Assembly (NCBI RefSeq): GCF_030388245.1
Contig: NZ_CP098362.1
Coordinates: 62,001 to 126,000, forward strand
Length of the DNA: 64,000 bases
Direction: 5' to 3'
DNA from: Paracoccus sp. TOH
GTDB taxonomy: Bacteria > Pseudomonadota > Alphaproteobacteria > Rhodobacterales > Rhodobacteraceae
Made by a program: the position numbers and the translations under genes. This document shows positions 17,351 to 24,926 of the stretch, piece after piece. Every line of letters begins with the position of its first letter. The stretch's first letter is position 1. The notes beneath the pieces are model-generated. The model saw only the letters and a list, made by a program, of their open reading frames with translations. It ran no database searches and had not been told where the DNA came from.

Positions 17351-18895
17351 CTATTCGATCAGTCCAGCGCCTTCATATTCCTTGCCGAAACCGATCGGCG
17401 CTGCGTGGCCGTTCGCCATCCTGACAATGTCGTCCGAACGTTGCTGGTTGCGTTCGGCCGACATGACTTCCGGGTTTTGCGACAGCAGCCTGGCCATCAG
17501 CCCGGCGATTGCAGGGCAGGCCATCGAGGTGCCGTCCATCACCCCTTTGGACTTCGCATCGACCCAAGATATAATACCAACGCCCGGTCCGATAAAGTCC
17601 ACCTCGGGACCGATATTGCTGAATCGGGCAAAGAAGCGGTCTCCGACCGGCTTGGGTTTCTCGGCGACATTGCGCCCGGTGATCGCCCCCTCGGGCCAAC
17701 TGCCCAGCACGCCGCCCGCCGAAACCCCCAGAACGGCCGCCGAGCGCGCCGGATAGGAAACCGGCGCCATGCCGTCATTGCCGGTCGCCGCCACGCAGAC
17801 CACGCCGAGCGCCCGCGCGCGCCGCACCTCGCGCGAGATCGCGATCGGTTCCGAGGACTGGCCGAGGCTCATGTTGATGATGTCGCAACCGTCCTCGACC
17901 GCCTGGCGGATGGCGCGGGCGATGGCGAATTCGCTGGCGCCGCCGTCGCCCTTCTCGAAGACGCGATAGGCGTGCAGCTCCACCGCCGGGGCGATGCGGG
18001 CGACGATGCCGGCGACATGGGTGCCGTGGCCGGCGCCATTGTCGAACCATTCGTCGGCGGGCTCGGTGCCGGTGGTGTTCAGGCCCTTGACCACGTTCAG
18101 GCCCGGCGCCGGGTCGATGCCGGTGTCGATCACCGCCAGCTTGACGCCCTTGCCGTCGCCCTTGCCGGCCGGCTTCACCATCCGGGCCAGCGCATCGGGG
18201 AAATCCTCGGCGATGGGCGGCACGGCCAGGGTCACCTCGGTCTCGCCCTCGGGCGCGACCGGCACCTCCTCCAGCCCGCCGGGCCAATAGCCCGCAAGCG
18301 GCGCGCAGATGATGGCGTCGATGCTGGTCTGCCCGGCCGGCAGCGCGGTGCGGAACCAGCCCTGGTCGTCGGTCCTGACCTCGGATATGCCGAAGCCCCG
18401 CCGCCGGTTCAGCACGATGACGACATGCGCATCGGCCACCGGCCGGCCGGTTTCGGCATCGACGCAGCGCAGGGCCAGCGCCTTGGCCGAGCGGAAGGCG
18501 GCGGGCTTGGCCTGCTGGCGGATGATGTTCACCTGTCCGAAACGCAGCGGATAGAGCCGCAGCTCGGGCCGGATGCGCAGGCCGGGATAGGCGCGCTGCA
18601 GCACGAAGGCCTGCTCGGGCGTCATGCGGACCAGCGAGGCCTCGTCCTCGCCGATGGAATCGATCAGCCTGATGCGGCCGACCTCGGTTTCCAGGATGCG
18701 CAGCGGCGGCCGGGTGGGCGAGCAATCGCCATGCTCGGCGCCCTTGGGCATGCTGCTGGCGATGCCCGCCCGCGCCTTCCTGCCGAACAGCCGCCGGTGC
18801 ATGGTGCGGAACAGCCGGAAGCTGCTGGTCTCCATCCCCTCGTTGAAGACATTGTCCTCGGGCACGATGACATATTTTCGGGTCTTCGCGGACAT
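17351..18895 (-). CDS. subtilisin-like (S8) serine protease without an export signal
   Basis: A 514-residue protease. The catalytic triad is complete: Asp257 in LAVIDTGID, His290 in GHGTHVAG, Ser457 in GTSMACP, with ATGND for the oxyanion region. The first 110 residues include RMTPEQAFVLQRAYPGLRIR, which resembles an inhibitor_I9-type propeptide. A small beta domain follows (about 135-195, DAETGRPVADAHVVIVLNRR) like a carboxypeptidase-regulatory or Ig-like fold. No Sec or Tat signal is present, so it is probably cytoplasmic or exported otherwise. The start at 18895 follows GAGGAATT; the frame is open to 19048 but without a site. The small gene downstream is likely in the same operon. Confidence 0.9.
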   Translation of the reverse strand: MSAKTRKYVIVPEDNVFNEGMETSSFRLFRTMHRRLFGRKARAGIASSMPKGAEHGDCSPTRPPLRILETEVGRIRLIDSIGEDEASLVRMTPEQAFVLQRAYPGLRIRPELRLYPLRFGQVNIIRQQAKPAAFRSAKALALRCVDAETGRPVADAHVVIVLNRRRGFGISEVRTDDQGWFRTALPAGQTSIDAIICAPLAGYWPGGLEEVPVAPEGETEVTLAVPPIAEDFPDALARMVKPAGKGDGKGVKLAVIDTGIDPAPGLNVVKGLNTTGTEPADEWFDNGAGHGTHVAGIVARIAPAVELHAYRVFEKGDGGASEFAIARAIRQAVEDGCDIINMSLGQSSEPIAISREVRRARALGVVCVAATGNDGMAPVSYPARSAAVLGVSAGGVLGSWPEGAITGRNVAEKPKPVGDRFFARFSNIGPEVDFIGPGVGIISWVDAKSKGVMDGTSMACPAIAGLMARLLSQNPEVMSAERNQQRSDDIVRMANGHAAPIGFGKEYEGAGLIE

Positions 18896-19083
18896 GGCGG
18901 CAATTCCTCGATGAATTTCCCGGCCGGCCATCGGCGGACAGCCGCCCGGTTCGGCCCCAGCAGAGGCCACAAACGCCTGCAAGGCAAGGGTTGCGTGCCG
19001 GGGCCGGCCGGGAATTGCCGGCACGGGGCTTGCCCGCGTCCCAGGCATCGGGCGTAATCGACCCAGCCAGGAAAGGGAAACGC

Positions 19084-19635
19084 ATGACCAAGACGATTCT
19101 GGGCCTCAGCGGCAGCCTGCGCCGCGCCTCGTTCAACGCCGGCCTGTTGCGCGCCGCCGCCGATGTCGCGCCCGAGGGCGCGCGGATCCAGATCGGCTCG
19201 ATCCGCGAGGTGCCGCTTTACGACGCCGATCTCGAGGACGCCTCGGGCCTGCCCGCCGCCGTCCGCACCCTGCAGGCGCAGCTGGCAGAGGCGGACGGGC
19301 TGCTGCTGGTGACGCCGGAATACAACAACGGCGTCCCCGGCGTGTTCAAGAACGCCATCGACTGGATGTCGCGCGGCGACGGCCTGGCCATGTTCGTCGG
19401 CAAGCCGGTGGCGGTGATCGGCGCCTCGCCCGGCGGCTTCGGCACCATCCTGGCGCAAAGCCACTGGCTGCCGGTGCTGCGCACGCTGAAGGCCGAACTG
19501 TGGGCCGAGGGCCGGCTGATGGTGTCGCGCGCCGGATCGGTCTTCGACGACCAGGGTAATCTGACCGACGCCAAGACCCGCGAGACCCTGCGCAATTTCC
19601 TTGGGGGGTTCGCAGCCAGCCTGCGGGGGGCCTAG
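19084..19635 (+). CDS. NADPH-dependent FMN reductase family protein
   Basis: A 183-residue flavodoxin-fold enzyme of the ChrR/YieF/azoreductase type. It shows the FMN-phosphate loop GLSGSLRRASFN (residues 6-17), LLVTPEYNNGVPGVFKNAIDW and IGASPGGFGT. Such enzymes reduce quinones, chromate or flavins with NAD(P)H and often protect against oxidative stress. GGGAA precedes the ATG at 19084. It ends in a four-base overlap with a convergent GNAT gene. Confidence 0.9.
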   Translation: MTKTILGLSGSLRRASFNAGLLRAAADVAPEGARIQIGSIREVPLYDADLEDASGLPAAVRTLQAQLAEADGLLLVTPEYNNGVPGVFKNAIDWMSRGDGLAMFVGKPVAVIGASPGGFGTILAQSHWLPVLRTLKAELWAEGRLMVSRAGSVFDDQGNLTDAKTRETLRNFLGGFAASLRGA

Positions 19636-19934
19636 GGATTCTCGCCCGGCGCCAGGGTGAACAGGTCGGCCCATTCCGGGTGGCGGGCATATTGCCCCCG
19701 CACATAGGGGCAAAGCGGGACGATGCGGAAGCCGTTCTGCCGTGCATCCCGCAACATGAAATCCAGCAGCGCCCGCGCCACGCCGCGCCCGGCCATGGCC
19801 TCGGGCACGCCGGTATGATCGGCGCTGATGACCGCGGGACCGCGCCGGGTGAAAGTGATCTCGCCCTCGGCGTCGATGCCGGTAATGCGGGCGACATAGC
19901 GGTTGCCTTCCCTGGCGACGGCGATTTCGGACAT
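19632..19934 (-). CDS. small GNAT-type N-acetyltransferase
   Basis: A 100-residue single-domain protein of the short GNAT (YjdJ-like) family. EITFTRRGPAVISADHTGVPEAMAGRGVARALLDFML contains the acetyl-CoA loop (here MAGRGVA in place of the usual Q/RxxGxG/A). The tail RIVPLCPYVRGQYARHPEW is typical of these minimal acetyltransferases. The substrate is unknown. The start at 19934 has GGAGA upstream; an ATG at 19955 does not. A ten-codon leader frame lies 60 bases upstream. Confidence 0.85.
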   Translation of the reverse strand: MSEIAVAREGNRYVARITGIDAEGEITFTRRGPAVISADHTGVPEAMAGRGVARALLDFMLRDARQNGFRIVPLCPYVRGQYARHPEWADLFTLAPGENP

Positions 19935-19994
19935 GCCGCTCTCCCTTTCAGCCAAAGAGGTGGCCGGCTCGCGACGGCCGGGGCCCGGCGAAGG

Positions 19995-20027
19995 TCAGGT
20001 CACGCTCGGTCCGATGATCGCGAGCAT
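19995..20027 (-). CDS. possible 10-residue leader peptide upstream of the GNAT gene
   Basis: A short frame (MLAIIGPSVT) with a strong GGAGG site at proper spacing, ending 60 bases before the GNAT start. GGCCG and CGGCC arms lie between it and the GNAT ATG and could form a small stem. No regulatory codons stand out. It may be a leader peptide or chance; no function is claimed. Confidence 0.3.
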   Translation of the reverse strand: MLAIIGPSVT

Positions 20028-20195
20028 GGTCGCCTCCGCAGGTCCGTCCTCGGGGACAAGGATAGGGCCGGTGCCGGCCGCTTGTCAAAAGCCGCGTGGC
20101 GCCGCGCGCGACAAGATGCTTGTCGCGGCCCGGCCCCGCTTGCCCGGCCCCGGCCGATCCGCTAGCCCTGTGCCCCGAGGGAAAGGAGCCAGCCG

Positions 20196-20228
20196 ATGCC
20201 GATCACCACGCCCCCCGCCCTGCGATGA
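20196..20228 (+). CDS. 10-residue leader frame coupled to the EamA exporter
   Basis: A short frame (MPITTPPALR) preceded by AAAGGAG at eight bases. Its TGA overlaps the ATG of the exporter gene as ATGA (20225-20228). The exporter itself has only CCGCCCTGCG upstream and no ribosome site, so ribosomes probably reach it by terminating here and re-initiating. The prolines near the end could slow the ribosome (inference). Confidence 0.5.
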   Translation: MPITTPPALR

Positions 20229-21112
20229 GCGCCGCAGCCGCGACCCGGCCCCTTCTGGCCGCCGGCTGGATGATGGGGGCGGTCGCGTCCTTCACCCTCA
20301 TGGCCATCGCCGGGCGCAAAGTCTCGCACGAGCTCGACACCTTCGAGATCCTGGCCTGGCGCTCGCTGATCGGCGTGGCGATCCTGGCGGCGGCGCTGTC
20401 GCTGCGCGGCGGCTGGGCGGTGGTCACGCTGCAGCGCCCGGGGCTGCAACTTGCCCGCAACGGCGCGCATTTCATCGCCCAGAACCTGTGGTTCCATGCG
20501 CTGTTCACCATTCCGCTGGCCCAGGTCTTCGCGCTGGAGTTCACCGCGCCGCTCTGGGTGCTGCTGCTGTCGCCGCTGCTGCTGGCCGAGCGGCTGACCA
20601 TGGTGCGGGCCTTTTCGGCGCTGCTGGGTTTCCTGGGCATCCTGCTGGTCGCGCAGCCCGGCGCGGCGGGCCTGTCGCCCGGGCTGATCTCGGCGGCGCT
20701 GGCGGCGATCGGCTTTGCGCTGACCTATATCTGCACCAAGAAGCTGACGGCGGTGGTCGATCCCCTCTGCATCCTGTGGTGGATGTCGGTCAGCCAGGCG
20801 CTGATGGGCCTTGGCTGCGCGGGTTTCGACGGGCGGATCGCCCTGCCCTCGGCCGCGGCGGCGCCCTGGGTGGCGCTGCTGGGCACCACCGGGCTGGCGG
20901 CGCATTTCTGCATCGTCAACGCGCTGCGCGTCGCGCCGGCAACGCTGGTCATGCCCTTCGACTTCCTGCGCCTGCCGGTCATCGCCGTCGTCGGGCTGGT
21001 GCTTTACGACGAACCCATCGGCCTGGCGGTGGTCGCCGGCGCGGCGCTGATCCTGGTCGGCAACTACATCAACATCCGCGCCCCGGCGCCCGCGCAAAGG
21101 GCCGGATCATGA
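20225..21112 (+). CDS. DMT/EamA family exporter
   Basis: A 295-residue inner-membrane protein with about ten hydrophobic segments arranged as two EamA repeats, the first from about residue 10 and the second from about 155. RNGAHFIAQNLWFHALFTIPLAQV and EFTAPLW match the RhaT/YdcZ-like metabolite exporter pattern. The substrate is unknown. The start lacks a Shine-Dalgarno sequence and overlaps the stop of a short leader frame; it is followed by ybaK with an ATGA overlap. Confidence 0.9.
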   Translation: MSAAAATRPLLAAGWMMGAVASFTLMAIAGRKVSHELDTFEILAWRSLIGVAILAAALSLRGGWAVVTLQRPGLQLARNGAHFIAQNLWFHALFTIPLAQVFALEFTAPLWVLLLSPLLLAERLTMVRAFSALLGFLGILLVAQPGAAGLSPGLISAALAAIGFALTYICTKKLTAVVDPLCILWWMSVSQALMGLGCAGFDGRIALPSAAAAPWVALLGTTGLAAHFCIVNALRVAPATLVMPFDFLRLPVIAVVGLVLYDEPIGLAVVAGAALILVGNYINIRAPAPAQRAGS

Positions 21113-21582
21113 GCACCGGCACCCCTGCCACCCAGTTCCTGCGCCGCGCCGGCGTGGCCTTCCGCCCGGTCGAATACCGCTATGATCCGGGGTCCGAGCG
21201 CGTGGCCCTGCAGGCGGCCGAGGCCGTCGGCCTGCCGCCCGGCCAGCTTCTGAAAACGCTGATGATCGAGGTGGACGGCCGCCCGGCCTGCGCGGTGGTG
21301 CCGGGCGACCGCAGCCTGTCGATGAAGCGCGTGGCCGCGGCATTCGGCGGCAAGGCAGCGGCGATGATGCCCGCCGACAAGGCCGAACGCCTGACCGGCT
21401 TTCGCACCGGCGGCATCAGTCCTTTCGGCCAGCGCCGCCCGGTGCCGACCCTGTTCGAGGCCGGGGCGATGGATTGCGCCGAGGTGGCGATCAACGGCGG
21501 CAAGCGCGGGCTGTTGCTGCTGCTGGCGCCAGGGGACGCGCTGGCGGCGCTTGGCGCGCAGGCCGCGCCGCTCTGCGCCTGA
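21109..21582 (+). CDS. ybaK: Cys-tRNA(Pro)/Cys-tRNA(Cys) deacylase, YbaK/EbsC family
   Basis: A 157-residue trans-editing factor that removes mischarged cysteine from tRNA(Pro). Family features are TPATQFLRRAGVAFRPVEY, GQLLKTLMIEVDGRPACAVVPGD with the catalytic-site lysine, and TGFRTGGISPFGQRRPVPT. Length fits YbaK (159). It is coupled to the exporter by ATGA and ends two bases from the convergent otnC stop. Confidence 0.93.
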   Translation: MSTGTPATQFLRRAGVAFRPVEYRYDPGSERVALQAAEAVGLPPGQLLKTLMIEVDGRPACAVVPGDRSLSMKRVAAAFGGKAAAMMPADKAERLTGFRTGGISPFGQRRPVPTLFEAGAMDCAEVAINGGKRGLLLLLAPGDALAALGAQAAPLCA

Positions 21583-21584
21583 GA

Positions 21585-22235
21585 TCACCCCTCCCAGGCG
21601 ATGTCATGCAGCCGCACCAGTTCGGCGACCTGCGCCGGCGTCAGCCGGTTGGGGGTGGCGCCGCGCAGCAGCAGCGCCAGCCGCGCCGTCGCCTCCAGCT
21701 CCTCGACGGCGTTGCAGGCGCCTTCCAGATCCAGGCCCGCCACCACCGGGCCGTGATTGGCCAGCATCACCGCCGAGCGTTTCCCCGCCAGCCCCCGCAC
21801 CGCATCGCCGATGGCCGGGTCGCCGGGCCGGAAATAGGGCAGCAGCCGCACCCGGCCCAGCTGCATGAAGGCATAGGGCGTCAGCGGCGGCAGAAAATCC
21901 TCGGCATCGGCATCCGGCAGGGTCGAGAGCGCCACCGAGTGGCAGGAATGCAGATGCACCACCGCCGCCGTCCGGCTCCGCGTCTCGTAGAAGGCGGCGT
22001 GCAGCGGCATTTCCTTGGTGGGCCTGTCGCCGTCTATCTGCCGGCCCTGCGCGTCGAAGCGGGCCAACCGCGCCGGGTCGAGCCGGCCGAAGCTGGTGCC
22101 GGTCGGGCTGACCAGCAGCCCGCCATCCGGCGTCCGCGCCGAGATATTGCCGGTCGAGCCATGCGTCAGCCCGCGTTCGAACATCGAGCGCGCCAGATCG
22201 CAGATCCGCTCGCGCAGCCGGGCTTCCCCGGTCAT
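21585..22235 (-). CDS. otnC: class-II aldolase family decarboxylase, OtnC type
   Basis: A 216-residue class-II aldolase/adducin-fold enzyme. Metal-binding histidines lie in VVHLHSCHS and ANHGPVV; GLTHGSTGNISAR is the phosphate-binding start. In the OtnK/OtnC pathway it converts 3-oxotetronate 4-phosphate to dihydroxyacetone phosphate and CO2. The ATG overlaps the otnK stop as ATGA, which supports this role over a fuculose- or ribulose-phosphate aldolase. It is the last gene of the pdxA2-tctCBA-otn operon. Confidence 0.87.
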   Translation of the reverse strand: MTGEARLRERICDLARSMFERGLTHGSTGNISARTPDGGLLVSPTGTSFGRLDPARLARFDAQGRQIDGDRPTKEMPLHAAFYETRSRTAAVVHLHSCHSVALSTLPDADAEDFLPPLTPYAFMQLGRVRLLPYFRPGDPAIGDAVRGLAGKRSAVMLANHGPVVAGLDLEGACNAVEELEATARLALLLRGATPNRLTPAQVAELVRLHDIAWEG

Positions 22236-23494
22236 GCCGCCACCGTCTCGCCGGCCAGCACCGCGGCGGCGGCGGCGAAGAAGTCGGGGCCGCCGAAATT
22301 GCCCGATTTCAGCGCCAGCACCAGCCTGTCTCCGGCGCGCATGGCGGGAACGCCCGGCGCGATCTCGGGGCCGATCTCCAACGCGCCGGGGGCCAGCCCC
22401 TCGACCACCGCGCCCGAGGTCTCGCCGCCGGCGGTGATCAGCCGCGTCACGCCGCCCGCGACCAAGAGCCGCGCCGTCTCGGCGAAAAAGGCTTCCAGCC
22501 GATGGGCGACCAGATCGCTGCCATGCCGGTCCTGAACCGCCCGCACCGCCTGCGGGTCGGCCGAGGAATAGACCAGCGGCAGGCCGGGCTGGGCCAAGGC
22601 CCAGTCGGCGGCGGCGCGCGGCGTCACCTGGCCGGCGATCACCGCCTCGGGGTCGATCTCCAGCCTCGGCTCGCCGCGCGCGACATGCTGGGCCACCTGT
22701 CCCCGCGTGGCGCGCGAGCAGGAACCCGAGAGCACCGCCGCCCGGCCCGCCTGACCGCGCCAACCCGCCGGCTGGCCTGCCAGCAGGCCCCGGCGCCGGA
22801 AATTCGCCGGCAGACCCAGCGCGATGCCCGAGCCGCCGGTGATCAGCGGCATGTCCTCGGCCGCCATTCCCAGCGCCACCAGATCCTCGTCGCGGATCGC
22901 ATCGGCGATGGCGAAGGGGCGGCCGGCGCGCGCCTCCTCGGCCAGCCGGGCGCGGATCGCCGGCGCGCCGGCCCAGACCGTCGCGGCCGGGACGTGGCCG
23001 ATGCCGCGCCGGCTTTGCGCGGCCAGGCAGCGGCGCAGGTCGGGATCGGTCATCGGGGTCAGCGGATGCGCCTCCATGCCGCTTTCGCTGAGCAGCCGGT
23101 CGCCGACGAACAGATGGCCCTGATAGACCGTGCGGCCCGTCGCGGGAAAGGCCGGGCAGAAGATCACCGCCCCGGCCCCCAGGGCGTCGGCCAGCGCCTC
23201 GGCCACCGGGCCGATATTGCCCCGCGGCGTGGAATCGAAAGTCGAGCAATATTTGAACAGGATCTGCCGGCAACCCTGCGCCCTGAGCCAGTCCAGCGCC
23301 CGCAGCGATTGCGCGACGGCCTCCTCGGGCGCGACCGAACGGGTCTTGAGCGCGACGATCCCGGCCTCCACCGCGGGATCGGCGGGGGCGTCAGGGATGC
23401 CGCAATATTGCACCACCCGCATCCCGCCCTTGACCAGCGTATTGCCCAGATCCGAGGAGCCGGTGAAATCGTCCCCGATACAGCCCAGCAGCAT
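22232..23494 (-). CDS. otnK: four-carbon acid-sugar kinase (DUF1537), OtnK/DtnK type
   Basis: A 420-residue kinase of the DUF1537 family. It begins with the family motif LGCIGDDFTGSSDLGNTL, continues with FKYCSTFDSTPRGNIGPV and FCPAFPATGRTVYQGHLFVG, and ends with the ATP-binding ITAGGETSGAVVEGL and ALKSGNFGGPDFF. Members phosphorylate 3-oxotetronate (OtnK) or D-threonate/D-erythronate (DtnK). The otnC neighbour suggests OtnK, while the pdxA2 gene in the same operon would suit a threonate or erythronate kinase, so the substrate stays open. Confidence 0.9.
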   Translation of the reverse strand: MLLGCIGDDFTGSSDLGNTLVKGGMRVVQYCGIPDAPADPAVEAGIVALKTRSVAPEEAVAQSLRALDWLRAQGCRQILFKYCSTFDSTPRGNIGPVAEALADALGAGAVIFCPAFPATGRTVYQGHLFVGDRLLSESGMEAHPLTPMTDPDLRRCLAAQSRRGIGHVPAATVWAGAPAIRARLAEEARAGRPFAIADAIRDEDLVALGMAAEDMPLITGGSGIALGLPANFRRRGLLAGQPAGWRGQAGRAAVLSGSCSRATRGQVAQHVARGEPRLEIDPEAVIAGQVTPRAAADWALAQPGLPLVYSSADPQAVRAVQDRHGSDLVAHRLEAFFAETARLLVAGGVTRLITAGGETSGAVVEGLAPGALEIGPEIAPGVPAMRAGDRLVLALKSGNFGGPDFFAAAAAVLAGETVAA

Positions 23495-23504
23495 GGTCGC
23501 CCCC

Positions 23505-24902
23505 TTACATCCAGTCGCCGGGCGCGACGGCGTCCTGCGCCTGCCGCAGCCGCCAAAGCTCCGAATCCTCGTCGCGCTCGACATCGGCGCAGGTGATCGG
23601 CGCACCGGCCCGGACATCCCGCACCAGCCGCCGCCCGGCGGCCAGATAGTAGGGGATCGGCGTCGCATCCGCCAGCACGGCGGCCGGCGTCATGCGCGAC
23701 GAGACATGGGCGATGGTGTGATGATGCCCCTCGGCCAGCAACAGCGTGCCGGCCGGCAGGTCGCGATCGGCATGGGCGGTCAGGTCGATGACCGGCCGCG
23801 GCCGCGCCGCACCCGAGGACTGGCCCAGCAGCGCCGCCTCGAAGACGGTGGTGGCCGCTTCCAACCCCAGCAGGTGGCGCGGCAGGCCGATCATCGCCGT
23901 GCGGCCGTTCCGGGCCACGACATGCCCCTTGTCGCGCAGCATGTCCCAGCTTTCGTCGTCCTTGCAGGCGACGGTGACGAAGACCCCGCCGGCAAAGCTC
24001 GGCTCTCCCGGCAGGCGCAGGCAGTGGAACACGTCAAGCGCCGGGACCGTGCCCAGCAGCCCGCCATCGGCGCGCGGGGCCATGACATCGGCGACCTCGG
24101 TGATGCGGGCAATGGGCGCGTGCAGGTCGGCCCGGTCGGGCCGCAGGCCAAGCGCGTTGGCCACCACGGTCATCTCGCACAGGTCCGGAACCGCGCGCTG
24201 CGGCAAGGCTGCGGCCAGCGCGGCGCGGGCTTCTGCGACCGCGGGCCAGGGCCGGTCGCCGGCCTGGATCCAGGCGCCGAAGCCGGGCGCGGCGACGGTG
24301 ACGCCGTTGCTGGTGATGGTGTCGGAGCCCGGATCATAGACGAAGTCGTATTCGCTGGACTTGCCGGCGGCCACCAGCTCCAGGCCGACCACCTCGGCCC
24401 AGCTCGCCAAGCCGATCAGCAGGCTGGGCTGGTCGCCGTCGACCGGCGAGACCACCCGGCCGCGCGCCGACGCCATGCGGGCCAGGATCGGGCCGACGAC
24501 GCTGTCGGTCTCCTTGGTGACCATGACCACATGCTTGTCGGCCTCGATCGCCAGCCGGGCGTGGCGGGCGCCGGCCTCGGGGTTGCCGGTCGCCTCCAGC
24601 ACCACCTCGACCGGCAGTTCGGCGAGCAGCGCCGGATCGGCGGCGGCGATGGGTTTGCCCGCCGCCCAGGCGGCGCGGATCGCGGCGGCGTCGGTGCATG
24701 CCGCGATGTCGGCCCGGTCATGGCCGACCGAGGCCAGCGCCGCGGCGGCGATGGCGGTGTCGCGGTCGAAGGCTACCCGGCAGCGCAGCCCCCGCACATG
24801 CCGCGCCTGCGACAGGAAGCTGCGGCCGAAGCCGCCGCTGCCGATGATGGCGCATTCGACCTCGCGGGTCTCGCGCCCGGCGAAATGACGCAGATGGTTC
24901 AT
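23505..24902 (-). CDS. homoserine-dehydrogenase-like NAD(P) oxidoreductase with SAF domain
   Basis: A 465-residue protein of the COG4091 type. A Rossmann region starts at ECAIIGSGGFGRSFLSQ (residues 16-32); LPVEVVLEATGNPEAGARHARLAIEADKHVVMVTKE is the homoserine-dehydrogenase-like core; SAF-type residues occur near the C-terminus (DLPAGTLLLAEG, ITCADVE). Family members sit with acid-sugar genes, but I know of no firm reaction. In this operon it is the only oxidoreductase besides PdxA2, so it may oxidise the hydroxy-acid substrate before the kinase (inference). GGGGCAGGG precedes the ATG. Confidence 0.82.
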   Translation of the reverse strand: MNHLRHFAGRETREVECAIIGSGGFGRSFLSQARHVRGLRCRVAFDRDTAIAAAALASVGHDRADIAACTDAAAIRAAWAAGKPIAAADPALLAELPVEVVLEATGNPEAGARHARLAIEADKHVVMVTKETDSVVGPILARMASARGRVVSPVDGDQPSLLIGLASWAEVVGLELVAAGKSSEYDFVYDPGSDTITSNGVTVAAPGFGAWIQAGDRPWPAVAEARAALAAALPQRAVPDLCEMTVVANALGLRPDRADLHAPIARITEVADVMAPRADGGLLGTVPALDVFHCLRLPGEPSFAGGVFVTVACKDDESWDMLRDKGHVVARNGRTAMIGLPRHLLGLEAATTVFEAALLGQSSGAARPRPVIDLTAHADRDLPAGTLLLAEGHHHTIAHVSSRMTPAAVLADATPIPYYLAAGRRLVRDVRAGAPITCADVERDEDSELWRLRQAQDAVAPGDWM

Positions 24903-24926
24903 GCCCTGCCCCCTCTGATACGCGGC

